DNA of 64,000 nucleotides from Kingdonia uniflora (lineage: Eukaryota; Streptophyta; Magnoliopsida; Ranunculales; Circaeasteraceae). Positions 32,223 through 43,669 of this stretch are shown here, piece after piece. The notes beneath the pieces are model-generated. The model was not told where the DNA came from. It searched no databases and saw only the letters and a list, made by a program, of their open reading frames with translations. The stretch lies in NCBI GenBank assembly GCA_014058105.1, contig JACGCM010000715.1, positions 4,774,001 through 4,838,000 of the forward strand, written 5' to 3'. Each line of letters begins with the position of its first letter. The first letter of the stretch is position 1. Position numbers and translations under genes: made by a program.

Positions 32223-33454
32223 ATGGCAAATCAAGACAAATCACACCACGCCCTGCCTGACACTGCTGAAGGAGTGATGGATCTGCGAACAACTGTACAA
32301 GCAGAAATCGAGCGGCGAATGGAGCTAGAGAAATAGCTCGCCATCATGCAAGACACAATCAGGGCACTCCAAGCTCAAATAACGGCAAATCCGAGACAGC
32401 ATAACATTCTGCCCACAGCCTCGAGGATATCAGTCCATGATCGCCTGGGACATCGAGGCAGAAATACCGCGCTTCCTCAAATTCAGCAAGAACCAGTCCT
32501 ACCTCGGAGTCACATCAATCCACCATTACCCGCTGGAGCGGTAATAGATCTACAACCACAAGAGGAGCAAAATAGAGAAAAGCCTTGAGTTTTAGTCTAT
32601 GACCGCATGGGAGAAGCAACAGGAGAGCATAATCTTGCGAGAGGACCAACAATAAGACGAGCTGTCACGTCTCGACAATATCTCACTCCAGAACAGGTGG
32701 ACAAACACATCAAAGAGCTCTTAGACACTCAAATACTCACTGGAAGGAGCAACTATGCAAGATTACAGAAGAGTCCACTCACACAGGAGTTGCCAGACGA
32801 AGAAGTACCAACCATTTTTTGTACTCCAACAATTCAGAAATACGAAGGGGGGGATCCTGTGGAACATGTCTAAGAATTTCAAGATTTCATGGGGCTGTAT
32901 TCCTCCTCCAACCACATCCTTTGCCGTCTATTCCCGACCAGCTTAAAAGGCGATCCTCTACGATGGCTTCACACACTCGATGAAGGATTTATCCTCACCT
33001 TCGAGCAACTTCGCAAACCGTTCGTCAAGAGCTATTCACATAATAAAGACAAGGAGGAAAGTCTTTACTCTTTGTTTAGTCTCAAGCAGGTGCCAGGGGA
33101 AAGATTAGAGACATTTACCAAAAAAAAATTTGGGCTAGCTCGAAAGCTCGATAACCTCGACAAAAAGATCACGATATCCACTTTCACCAATGCGTTACTC
33201 ATAGATGGACGAGTCAAGGAACATCTGATCCTCAACAAGCCGCTGACATTAAAGGATATGATGGAAAAGGTCAACAATTTCATCGACCTCGAAAGACTGG
33301 CGACTGACAAAAAAAAGCCTCAGCGCATCGCTCTATCCACCAACGATCATATCGGAGAGCGTACTCGCAACAGCAGTAAAGACTACGGAGGTGATAAGAA
33401 ACATTTCAAGTCCTATGATGATCGAACATGCCAAGGACAAAAGAGACCGATAGT
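32223..33454 (+). pseudogene. Gypsy-2 gag gene, single frame with three stops, truncated by the 3' LTR
   Basis: ATG 32223 opens a frame that stays in register to the 3' LTR, about 1.2 kb, interrupted only by stops at 32334-32336, near 32586 and near 32871. Residues include MANQDKSHHALPD, QYLTPEQVDKHIKELLDTQ and SYSHNKDKEESLYSLFSLKQ. It is the capsid-like part of a Tat-like gag; the usual zinc-knuckle end is missing. The frame runs directly into the LTR, which suggests an internal deletion joined gag to the 3' end. All three stops can be explained by C-to-T changes in CAG, CGA or CAA. Confidence 0.85.
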
Positions 33455-34220
33455 TGTGAGGGTTTATTTCTAATTCCCGTACTGAGTCCGATATTCGAAC
33501 TCACATAGCTCGAGTAAACATACTAATAACCAATCAAGGACTAAAAGCAAGGAGATCGTAATACAGACTTCCTCATCTACAACTCGGTGATGACAAAGCA
33601 TCCAATAACATCGCACTGCAGAAAATACTCAGATATCTATCAACAGTTCGAATACACGCGAACACTATTAGAGATCATATCTTCATCAACAGTTCGGAGA
33701 TATCAAAGCATCCTGTAACTTTGCGCTACAGAAGATACTCCTCCACTTATCAACAGGTCGTATGCACACGAGCATCACAAGAGATTGTATCTTCCCAACT
33801 GTCTGAAGCCACAGCTAAAGAATGTTAATGGATCTGTTACAGATCAACAAGTATCAAGACGTTACAAAAGACCACCATGAAGACTCATCAAAACCCGATA
33901 TTGTAACGTTCCTCATCAATGTAACCAACGGTCATATTATAAGACCTATAAGTAAGACTAGATAGCTACGAATTAGAGAGGTTGCCCTGAGAACCTCTAA
34001 GAGATCTTTTCTACATCTCTCTCTCTCTCTTTGTAATTGCTAGCAGTCTAAATATACCTCTCTCTCTTTCTAAAATCCTCAGGAGAGGTCGTAGTTTTAA
34101 CCCATTCAAGGGTTTTCCACGCTAAATTCAGTGTTGTTTGTTTCCTGTTCATAACTAAACATATTATATTTCGAAGGTGTAAAGCGTTATCTTCGTGCAA
34201 TACGAAAATAGGCTATTACA
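33455..34220 (+). repeat. Gypsy-2 3' LTR
   Basis: It begins TGTGAGGGT and ends GGCTATTACA, followed by ACAGG. It is the partner of 31377-32146. Confidence 0.93.
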
Positions 34221-34225
34221 ACAGG

Positions 34226-35100
34226 TATGATACCTCGACGGATGCCCCCTATCAAAAGTGGATGGTTATGCCTACTCATGAGTAGATTATTGCAAACGCC
34301 TTTCGCTTAATAATTATTTGTATCTCGCAGCATGATTGTTATACGATTGTACCTTGACTGTTTATTGATGAATCGGGGAGATTGAAGGAAATATGCACCG
34401 GTTTGGTAAACAATATTCATTTTGTTATGATTGACCTTGACAAGAATGGGGCGATAACTCCTATTGTGAAAAGGACAAGCAATCCGTTTGAAGGCGATTT
34501 TACGCATTTTTATGGGGAAAGGATACATCAATGGAATCGAATGATGGGAAGTGAAGACGTTGACACCCCTTCATGTACAGTTTGGGCCGACCCCGACCGT
34601 ATATCTATGGATTGAAAAGTTAAAGATGGTTGTGATATACAACTTTTTGTATACACTCTATCAGTGTAGGATGGATGTATCCAACTTTTGCCAACTCTCA
34701 TTGTAACTTAAATGAAATTTGTAGAAATATGGGATGGATGTATCCAACATTTTGTAAACACTGTAAGAGTTTTATTTAGCTATACCAACTTTTGCAATAT
34801 TTTTATTTTAAAGTGTTATACCCACATTTGATTTTTCTATTATTGGATATTTGATTCACACATTTAAAAAGAATCACAAAATAGAAGTTGTGGTACCATA
34901 AACTAACGTATGTCCTAATACCGTGCACATATAACTAAAACTACAGTACCTTAGAGTACCCTAATGTATGTGTGACCACCAAAATTATTGACATAGTGAA
35001 GACCTTTAGGAACTTATGTCATACGGTACCGTACATCATATTTTACATTTTGTTATTTTTAGGTTATTATTTCCCGCATGCTAAGCAAAATAATAACACT
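34226..35100. other. Right flank of Gypsy-2, one unassigned ORF (34382-34615, plus)
   Basis: A 77-codon plus-strand ORF reads MKEICTGLVNNIHFVMIDLD, then FYGERIHQWNRMMG, and looks protein-like, but I do not recognise it. It might be an exon of the plant-mobile-domain gene downstream or of another transposon. Bases 34660-34830 contain repeated GGATGGATGTATCCAAC-like phrases. The rest is AT-rich. Confidence 0.35.
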
Positions 35101-35190
35101 TCCCCTCCAACTGTCTAGCATTCCCTACAACGCTTCTTACAAACATCTCCTCTACTATCTAATTCCAGAATTTCACCGGCCGCTGCACAG

Positions 35191-35604
35191 GTAATTCCAA
35201 ATCCCTTAAAGAAAACCCTATAATACTCTTTGTCATTTTAATAATTTTACACTTCCATACTTAAATCTATTATGTCTATGTTTCCATATTTGAGATTCCT
35301 TAATTATCAAAGCATAGGTAGGTTTATTACTTGAATTATACATAGAAAAGCTTGTGAGACTGATCTGGTTGTTACCTAGATAATAAGATTTTAAACTCCA
35401 CATACGGCAGGAATATTTGAAATTCTTCAGATTCAACTATTTTACGGTACCAATTATTACCGTATCTTTGCAATACTATATATTGTAGTACCGTTGTTTA
35501 CTTTTATGGCCCTATTGATCTTGAATACGGTGTGATATTTTACAGTATAAGTTCTTATGTATTCCCTATAAATTGAATTAAAATTTTAATTTAACATATT
35601 ATAG
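35191..35604 (+). other. Predicted 5' UTR intron of the plant-mobile-domain gene
   Basis: CACAG|GTAATTCC at 35191 and ATTATAG|GAGG at 35604 are good plant splice sites, 13 bases before the ATG at 35618. Confidence 0.45.
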
Positions 35605-35617
35605 GAGGATAACCTTA

Positions 35618-36295
35618 ATGGCGAGGTACATGGTCCCTAATGTTGCTGACAATGAAAGTGGTGAGAGAGAGTCTGACTCTCAAAATTTTGATAAGATGCA
35701 ACCCTACGACTCTGGTATAGACTTAAATGAAGAATGTTGCAAAGATTTTAAATCTTTTCCAGGTGATCCAGCAAGGGCAAGAATTCTTGAGAGCTTCGAG
35801 AGTCATAGGGCTTCAAAAATTTATTAAGCACCGGTCACTTGGAATGTGATAATAGAGCCCATTCAGCACATGCAAAATGTACCGAATTGGCCTTTGATAA
35901 ATGATTGCGCCAAACAACGAGCGTTAATTGAATATACAGGTTTTGGTCGGGTGGCAGAAGCAGTGTACTTAAAAAATAACAAAATTGTAGTGAACGACGT
36001 TCCTGATAGGTGGCTTCCAGAAACCAATACGTTTTACAATACTTTTGAGGAGATGACAATAACACCTGATGATATATAAAAGATCAATACATTAAGATGT
36101 GATGGGATACCTGTTAATATTGTGTTGAAAGGACTGACAAAAGTAAAAACTTTGCTAAAAATGCAAGTGAATTGTTGGGGATCAACTATGACATCTCGCA
36201 TCAAACTAGCAACACTGCAAAATATATTTAAACGTGGTGGCCCTCAACAATGCACTAATAAATCCACAGATATTCAGCTGTACTAAGTTAGTAGA
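35618..36295 (+). pseudogene. Plant mobile domain (MAIN-like) gene, truncated by a CACTA element
   Basis: ATG 35618 starts MARYMVPNVADNESGERESD. After a TAA at 35825-35827 the frame continues with NVIIEPIQHMQNVPNWPLIN, then LIEYTGFGRVAEAV and RWLPETNTFYNTFEEMTITP. The TGFG and RW.PETHTFH...GEMTIT phrases are the signature of the plant mobile domain, found in MAIN-like proteins and in many transposon-borne genes. A second stop follows at 36077-36079, and similarity ends where a CACTA end begins at 36296. The C-terminal half of the domain was not found elsewhere in the window. Whether it was a host gene or transposon cargo is open. Confidence 0.72.
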
Positions 36296-37389
36296 CACTA
36301 CCAAAAAATGGTTATTAGGGGCCAGATATTAGAGACGGAGTAAAATTTGTCTCTAATAATCAAATATTTGGGACGGTTTTGAATCAGTCTCTAATATTTT
36401 AGTTTATGAGACGGAAAGAATTACTCTATCCTAAATAATATAAGTTCAGAGACTATTGGATTTGGGCGTCCCTAATTGTATATGTTTCGGGACTCTTAGA
36501 TTTTGCCGTCCTAAATTGTATAATTTAGGGACTGCTTGACATGGTCGTCCCTTATAGTTAACAAAAACTAAAAGACCCAAATTCATGTACGCAAGTTAAC
36601 TTCCCTTACCCACAATTCTTCCTCCATCAACTCTCTGCGACTGCGCTAAACCCCAATACACGATCACAACCCTAAAATTGAAACACTAATTCCTTTATTA
36701 GTGTTGCTCTTAGTAATTTACTGAATTGATAGTTTATGATTTACTGAATTGCTTGCTTCTGTTTATCTCTAGTAACCACATAATAGATGATTCATGGATT
36801 TGGTACTTTCTGATGTGCAATGGAGAAAGAGGGGAATCCAATGTTTAAAGTATTGGTGGATGTTGTTTAACGTATTGGGTTGATAGTGTGTGTAATGCTT
36901 TGTGAGGTTTTCATGGTTAAGTATCGGAGAGTTTTGGCGATGGATGTGTTCAATACTCTCGTGCCTTCTATTGTCATCTTCTATCTATAGGTAGTCTAGT
37001 TAATTGGCACTACAAGAAAAATGTGCAATAGCCACTCATAGCTTTTAGTTTTTGCCAATATTTTATTAGTGATAGAGTACTACAAGTTTTATCGTGGATA
37101 ATAACCTATTGTAGTAACCAAAGGTTTATCTACCAAAAAAAATACTGAAGCCAAAGGTCTATGTTAAAAATAATTGTGGCTAAATACACAAATCTGTGGC
37201 AAGAAATATTGTACGAAATATTTTAGCTCCCACCTCTGTTTCCCGCTGTAGTACACAGCGAAATCAAAAGATAGAAACACCTTTGTTCTCTTCTCTCTGC
37301 TCGGAATTTCATAAACAAAAACTTCACCTCTTTCACCTCTTCTCTCCTCGATTTAGTAAACAAAACTTTAATCTCAATTTGGTTATTGT
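36296..37389 (+). mobile_element. Two nested CACTA left ends (36296 and 37008)
   Basis: At 36296 CACTACCAAAAAATGG begins a region rich in GAGACGG, GGGACG and CGTCCC motifs (to about 36560), a typical CACTA subterminal region. At 37008 CACTACAAGAAAAATG begins a second one with a different interior. No right ends (…TAGTG partners) were found in the window, so both elements either extend beyond it or lost their ends. Copia-2 is inserted in the second (at 37390). No transposase was recognised. Confidence 0.6.
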
Positions 37390-38101
37390 TGTTGAGAATC
37401 GAGGTAGCTACTCTCTCTTCTGCGACAAGAACGATACGCGAAATAAGCCTAACAAAAGAAACGATCAAGCAAGAACAATAAAGAACACGAAGATTTTCCT
37501 AGAGGAGGGAAGTGAGAAACCCTTGCGAATGAAAAGCCACTCCCCACAAACAATTTACTAATAATTAAATATGTTACAACGATCTCTCAAGCTTTCTCAA
37601 GCTTTAATGGAGTCTCTTCAAACCCTAGGTTTTTCTAGAATTAAACTCACCAAGAGAGGCTAACAAAATAACTTCAATCCTCTTTATATGTTAGAGGACT
37701 AATTACATAAAGATGGACTCAAAGTACGAATCACGAGACACGCCAACGCCTCCAGAACAAACTTCTAAAACTGACTTAACGAAGTCTGTTCGAACAGAAT
37801 CTCAGTCTATCCGAATAAAGTGGGTTCTGAATATTTTTATTCAAACAGACAAGGAGTCTGCTCGAACAGACAAATTCTCGTTTGAACGACTTCTTGTCTT
37901 ATTCTAACGACTTGCCTTTTATTTGAACAAACAAAAAAGTCTATTCGAATAATCATGCCTCTGCCTCTTCTGTTCGAATAGACAAATAGTATATTCGAAT
38001 ATAACTTTAAAAACACAATTTTTTAAACCATTTTCAATCCTCGCTTGTCCCACGAGCTCTGATGAACTTCCTCGAACAAGATTCGAGTTCATACCATAAC
38101 A
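37390..38101 (-). repeat. Copia-2 3' LTR, rich in TTCGAA dyads
   Basis: On the plus strand it runs from TGTTGAGAATCG to ATACCATAACA. Bases 37770-37995 hold about nine near-palindromes centred on TTCGAA, for example TCTGTTCGAACAGA, TCTGCTCGAACAGA and TATATTCGAATATA. The partner LTR has several of them in diverged form. Confidence 0.93.
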
Positions 38102-38113
38102 ATCTCCCACTTG
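38102..38113 (-). promoter_or_regulatory. Copia-2 polypurine tract
   Basis: The minus strand reads CAAGTGGGAGAT immediately before the 3' LTR. Confidence 0.8.
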
Positions 38114-38280
38114 AAATTGAATCCTGTAACCCATCTCCAAATCTCTAAATAAATTTCACGCACTACTTGGACCTTCTAAAAAGTTACCACCTTCGTAAAC
38201 ATATCGGCCGAATTCACTTCAGTATGAATCTTCACAAGTTTCAATACACCGTCCTCGAGGAGCGAGCGAATAAAGTAATA

Positions 38281-39590
38281 TCAAATATCAATATGCTTGG
38301 TCCAAGAGTGAAAAGCTAAATTTTTTACTAAGTGTATAGCGCTTTGACTATTACTATACAACTTCGGCGAAAATTGTTCTCTACCATACTCTTTCATCAA
38401 ACCTTTCAGGCAAACCATATCCTTCCAAGCTTTCGTAGCCCCAACATATTCTGACTCTGTCGTAGACAAAGCTAAAATCTTTTGTAGCATGGAAACCCAT
38501 GTAACCGCACCGCTTCCAAATGTAAAAAAATGAAACCACTAGTGCTCTTCCGCCTCTCAATGTCACCCGGCATATTAGAATCAACGAAACCCTGTAAGCA
38601 TATCTGAGAACCCCCATAACATAATGCCATATCTTGAGTCCCCTTTAGATACCTCAGTATCCATTTCACAGCTCTCCAATGTTCCTTGCCTGGATTACTC
38701 ATATACCTACTAACAACTCCCACTGCTTGGGCAATATCTGGTCTCGTACAAATCATAGCGTGCATTAGGCTTCCAACCGAGGATTAATAAGAAACCTTTC
38801 GCATCTCATCACGGTCCTTCTGCATCTTCGGACAACGATCCTTTGATAACTTGAAGTGATCTCCCAATGGTATACTAACAACTTTATAACCATCCATATT
38901 GAACCGCTTAAGTACTTTGCCGATGTACTCAGCTTGAGATAACTTCAATTCTCGCTGCTTTCTATCCCTTGTAACACGTATACCAAGAACTTGTTTTACT
39001 GTACCCAATTCCTTCATAGAAAACTCCTGGGATAACTGTTCCTTCAACTTGACAATTTTTCCCATATCAGTACTTACAACCAGCATATCATCTACATACA
39101 GAAGTAGAATAATATACAAGTTCCCTGTATTTTTGATAAAATAACAATGATCAGCATTACTCTTCAAATAACCATTTCTGGACATGAATTGTTTGAATTT
39201 AAAATAGCACTGTCTCGGTGCGTGTCTCAAACCATATAAGCTCTTCATGAGCCTACACACAAGATCTTCTTTCCCTTTAACAGAATACCCTTCTAGCTGC
39301 TTCATATAAATTTCATCATCAAGGTTACCGTGAAGAAATGTTGTCTTGACATTAAGCTGCTCAAGATGCAAATCTTCAACTGCAACTATATTCATCACAA
39401 CCTGAATAGTAGACATCTTCATAACAAGAGAAAAAATCTTACCAAAATCAGCGCCTTCTTTTTGTTGAAAGCCCTTCATCGCAAGTTTAGCCTTGAATCT
39501 CCTTGAACCGTCAAATTCTTGTTTTAGTCTGTATACCTACTAGTTGTACAATGCCCTTTTCCATTTCGATAACCGAACTAAATCCCAAGT
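38281..39590 (-). pseudogene. Copia-2 reverse transcriptase and RNase H (broken)
   Basis: The RT fragment at 38784-39479 is 231 codons long and contains VKTTFLHGNLDDEIYM, SLYGLRHAPRQ and the active-site box YVDDML. A stop then separates it from an RNase H fragment (38472-38765; TRPDIAQAVGVVSRYMSNPG) and a further piece (38281-38490; LSTTESEYV, then SNSQSAIHL). The family frame reads SDSQSA there, so a catalytic aspartate may be changed. Confidence 0.88.
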
Positions 39591-40860
39591 TCAATTAACT
39601 GATAATGACTGTATCTCATCATTTATAGCAAGCTTCCACTTTCTCTCGGCTTCCACTTCTAATGCCTCCTTCTGACTTTCAGATTCACCACCATCAGTAA
39701 GTAATAAGTGATTTAGGGAGTTAACGTACCTTGCCAAAATTCTTGTAACTCTCGGCTCCTTTCGAAGTGTTATTGGAATGTCAAGATCATTAGGTTTCTC
39801 GCCTTGATCCGATACATCAGACTCTACCGCGACTTCTTCATCACCCTCGAGAGAGGGTTCATCATCATCAATGTTGACACTTTCCGCTTCTTCACTTCGA
39901 TTCTTTTCCATAAGAACTATGAAGTCTTTATACAAGACTTCCTCATTGAATGTAACATTATTACGGCTCCGGATAGCTTTTCAATTCTTCGCATCCCAAA
40001 ATTGGTACCGAAACTCATCACCACCGTATCCAATGATTATGCACTTTATCGACTTTGTATCTAGCTTTATCCTTGTATCTGAATTATCAAACACATATGA
40101 GGTACAACTGAAAATATACAAGTGATTTAGGTTTACCTCTTTACTGGTCCATGCTTCTTCAGAAAGTCCAAAGTCCAAAGCCTTTGAAGGCCCTCTGCTA
40201 ATCAAGTACGTTGTCGTACTAACCACATCCGCTCAAAAATATTTTGGTAATTCGGCGTTCAGTCTCATACTTCTAGCTCTTTCATTTATTATTCGATTCA
40301 TGCGTTCTGCAATACCATTATGTTACGGTGTTCTGAGAATAGTCTTCTGTCTCCTAATCGCGTTTGATGCACAAAAGTTTTCAAAATCATTACTACAGTA
40401 TTCGCCCCTGTTATCCGACCTGAGATACTTTAGTTTCAAACCGGTTTTATTTTCAACTAATGCCCTCAACCTCTTAAATTTATCGAGCATATAAAATTTG
40501 TTCTTCACGAAGTAGACCCATAGTTTACGAGTAACATCATCAATGAAAGTAATATAATAGGGAGAACTACCAAGAGAAGACACCTTGGTTGGCCCCCAAT
40601 TATCCATGTGTACAAGATCCAAGTTTCCAGATTTCCTTGATCTTCCAGATATTTTGAAACTGATCTTCTTCTGCTTTGCAAGAACACACTCTTCACAAAA
40701 CTTGAGATCAACCTCAGTAAGTCCCTCTAGCTTACCCTTTATTACTATCATTTTCATCCTCTTTTCACTCATGTAATCGAGCCGTTTATGCCATGTACTT
40801 GTATTAATACTCAGAGTGGCCGCACAAATAGTGGAAATTATACTATGCGTTGTATGCAAT
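39591..40860 (-). pseudogene. Copia-2 integrase and linker (broken)
   Basis: Bases 40323-40859 encode the pre-integrase and integrase core: WHKRLDYMSEKRM, CEECVLAKQKKISF, HMDNWGP and LRSDNRGEYCSNDF. The first catalytic aspartate of the core corresponds to HMDNWG, and the second to SDNRGEY. The third region (ERMNR in relatives) lies past a frameshift near 40320. Bases 39591-39935 hold the acidic linker before RT. Confidence 0.85.
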
Positions 40861-40984
40861 GTTCCTTATCGCAAGACTCGAGCTACTACTATAGCTCCCT
40901 TTGTAACCTTCCAGAAGGTTACACCAAAGGTACTCACATATCTGCCATCATCCACCAATTTCCTAACCAATATAAGGTTGCGTA

Positions 40985-42022
40985 TCAATTTAGATACAAG
41001 TCGCACTTCTGTAAAACCAACATTCCCCCTGAAGGCAATAACAACTTTGTATTTCCCTTTCTAGTAATATTGTGTGCATTTTTATCTGCAAGAAAGACTG
41101 TACCGAAGTCGCTTTTAATAATATTGGTTAGGAAACCTACGTTCGCTGTAGCATGGAAATAGGTACCCAAATCAACTATCCAAGATTCATTAACATCATC
41201 ACACGACAGTAGTAGAGCCTCGTCAGAACTAACCTCCTCAGTAAGGTTAATTGTATCTCTCTCCTCATCATTATCTTTCTTAGAAGAAGAGTTATAATCT
41301 TGCCTAAAGTGGCCCTGCTTTCCACAAGTCCAGCACACACCGGGCAGCTTAGACTTTCTTCTTGACTGTGATCGACATTCAGCCCTTTTTTGTAAGACCT
41401 TCCTCTTTACTCGGCATTCACATACTACCATTCAAACTCAAAGTAGGTTTAGATGTTTTACATCTATTATCTACACTCAAAATCAAAGAGACTATAGTGT
41501 TAAATTTGATGTCTTCCTTCCCTGATGAGTTGCTCACAGCTGTAATGAACCCTTCCTAGCTCTCAGGCATCTACCCTAAAAGAACCCACGCTCTCACCTC
41601 CTTAGTAAAATTGATTTTAATGAATTCTAGTTGAGCATAAATGGTATTGAACTCACTGATATGAGCTTGCATACTACCATTGTCTTTCATCTTCAAAGTA
41701 AACAAGCACCGTAAAAAAGTACCTTGTTTGCCCCCAAAGGTTCTGAGTACATAGCAGAAGACATCTCCATCAAACCCTCTGTTATCGTAACTTTGGAGAT
41801 CGTGTGTAGAATCTGAGATGACAGCGCTAACCTAAAGGGCTTAAGGGCCTTGCAATCCAATCGCGCCCACTTAGCAGCATCACAATCTAATGGTTTCATC
41901 TCAACTCCACCTAGTGGTAAATCAAGATCCATCTGATAGAGGTAATCTTCTATTTGCATCTTTCGCACTTCAAAGTTTGATCCATTGAACTTTGTGATCT
42001 TCAACTTCTCCTTATCGGTCAT
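40985..42022 (-). pseudogene. Copia-2 gag, zinc knuckle and protease (broken)
   Basis: Gag starts at ATG 42022: MTDKEKLKITKFNGSNFEVR, KMQIEDYLYQMDLDLPLGG. The zinc knuckle CWTCGKQGHFRQDY (about 41325) has tyrosine where the last cysteine belongs. The protease motif reads WIVDLGTYFHAT, where relatives have DSGAS. Frameshifts separate the parts. Confidence 0.85.
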
Positions 42023-42067
42023 CGCTCTTCACCACACAAGCCCTGTAACACTTGCTCTAACACTAAT

Positions 42068-42759
42068 TATTGAGAATCGGGGTAGCTACTCTCTCTACTA
42101 CGATAAGAACGATACACGGAATAAGCCTAACAAAAGAAACGATCAAGCAAGAACAATAAAGAACACATAGATTTTCTCGAAGGAGGGAACTGGAAAACCC
42201 TTGCGGATGAAAAACTACTACCCATGAATAATTCATAAATAATCAAACAGGTTACAATGATCTCTTAAGCTTTCTCAAGCTTTAATGGAGTCTCTTTAAA
42301 CCCTAGGTTTCTCTAGAATTAAGCTCACCAAAATGGGCTAACAAAATAACCTAAGTCCTTTTTATATGTTAGATGACTAATTACATAAAGATGGACTCAA
42401 AGTACGGATCACGGGACGCACCAACGCCTCCAAAACGAACTTCTAAAACTGACTTAATGAAGTTTGTCTAAACAAACTCTCAGTCTATTCGAAAAAAGTG
42501 GATTCTTGATATTTTTGTTCGAACAGAAAAGGAGTTTGTTCGAACAAACAAAATCTAGTTCGAACGACTTGCCTTTTATTCGAATAAATTGGAAAGTTTA
42601 TTTGAACAATCATGCCTCTGCCTCTTCTGTTTCAACAGACAAATAGTTTATTCAAACTGAACATTGAAAAATCATTTTTTAAAAACTGTCTTCGATCCTT
42701 GCCTGTCCCACGGGATCTGATGAACTTCCTCGAACAAGATTCGAGTTCATACCATAACA
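42068..42759 (-). repeat. Copia-2 5' LTR
   Basis: It is the partner of 37390-38101 and carries its own substitutions and deletions. On the minus strand the primer site next to it reads GTGTTAGAGCAAGTGTTA, a decayed form of the TGGTATCAGAGC-type site for initiator tRNA-Met. Confidence 0.92.
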
Positions 42760-42764
42760 ATTGT

Positions 42765-43112
42765 TTGTTTCTAATCAATTTGAGTATTTAAAATTTGATT
42801 TCAATTGTTGTATTGTACTCGATTTATTATTAATCTCAAGTTGTTGATTTCAATCCATCAGTTTAAGTCTTTGATATGAAATTGCTCAATTGATCATTTG
42901 CAGGTACCTCTCTCTCTCTCTCTCTCTTTTGAGTTTCTGATTCTATGGTTTCATCTCTATTGTTCATCTGCCTCACTCTATTTGCTCATATACGTAATTT
43001 GCAAGAAAAATTGATCATCCACTTTCAGGTACTCTTTGATTCACTCCCCGTGATCGATTTGACTTTGCTGAATCCTTAACTCTGGAGGGTTTTTTGGTAG
43101 GTTTTGCGCATT
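42765..43112. other. Interior of a CACTA relic between Copia-2 and Gypsy-3
   Basis: It continues the sequence left of 37385. A CT microsatellite lies at 42908-42930, and the style is that of a 5' UTR with possible introns. No domain was recognised. Confidence 0.35.
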
Positions 43113-43117
43113 CTTTT

Positions 43118-43605
43118 TGTTGTAGCATATTTCCCAGCTTTGGCAAGGATTAGTCGGCATAACCTAGTTAAAGACAGTCAACATAACATAGTCAAAGACA
43201 GACAACATTCAAGAAGTTACCACAAGTCCTCGTTCTACAAAAAGTAGCCGTTATGCCTGGTCAAGAAAGGGTTGTAACAGATCCTCAAAGTTTGCCCACT
43301 CCCCCGAAAATAGGAGACTGTTTCTTTATTTTTGTAAACTGCCTATACTACTATAAATACTGGCAGAGAATAGATTATTTAGATCCACAACCCTACTACT
43401 TTTACTTCCTTACGCTACAGTTACTCAAAAACTTGCAATAACTAGCAGCATATTGGATTTTACATAAAAACCCTCCTCGAGGTTGATGTTTTTCTAAGCC
43501 TTTACTGAGTTTTCCACATAAAATCATGCTTGTTTAGGTTGTTATTGCACCTTCTTTACGAAAATTTTTGGCAAAAATTATCCTTTCAGAAAACACGCCA
43601 TTAAT
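43118..43605 (+). repeat. Gypsy-3 5' LTR
   Basis: It starts TGTTGTAGCATA and ends just before ATTGGCGCC. TATAAATACTGG near 43351 is a TATA-box candidate. It matches 55065-55553 with substitutions spread through its length. Confidence 0.92.
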
Positions 43606-43606
43606 A

Positions 43607-43625
43607 TTGGCGCCATCTGTGGGAA
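43607..43625 (+). promoter_or_regulatory. Gypsy-3 primer binding site
   Basis: TTGGCGCCATCTGTGGGAA next to the 5' LTR, a one-base variant of the site in Gypsy-2 and Gypsy-4. Confidence 0.8.
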
Positions 43626-43669
43626 ATACCACACTTTTCTTTTACCAACCCAGATCATAAAGAATCCGA

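Larger units (their letters stand above)
31377..34220 (+). mobile_element. Gypsy-2: non-autonomous, gag-only gypsy retrotransposon
   Basis: LTRs at 31377-32146 and 33455-34220 are clearly alike, and ACAGG duplicates the target at 31372-31376 and 34221-34225. The internal region is only about 1.3 kb and holds just gag. Protease, RT, RNase H and integrase are absent, so it would depend on enzymes from a relative such as Gypsy-1, -3 or -4. Its gag is closest by eye to that of Gypsy-1. Confidence 0.95.
37390..42759 (-). mobile_element. Copia-2: degraded Ty1/copia retrotransposon on the minus strand
   Basis: LTRs at 37390-38101 and 42068-42759 share most of their sequence, with ATTGT target copies at 37385-37389 and 42760-42764. 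Between them, read on the minus strand, are gag, zinc knuckle, protease, integrase, RT and RNase H in Ty1/copia order, all in fragments. LTR differences and frameshifts show it is much older than Copia-1. Confidence 0.95.
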
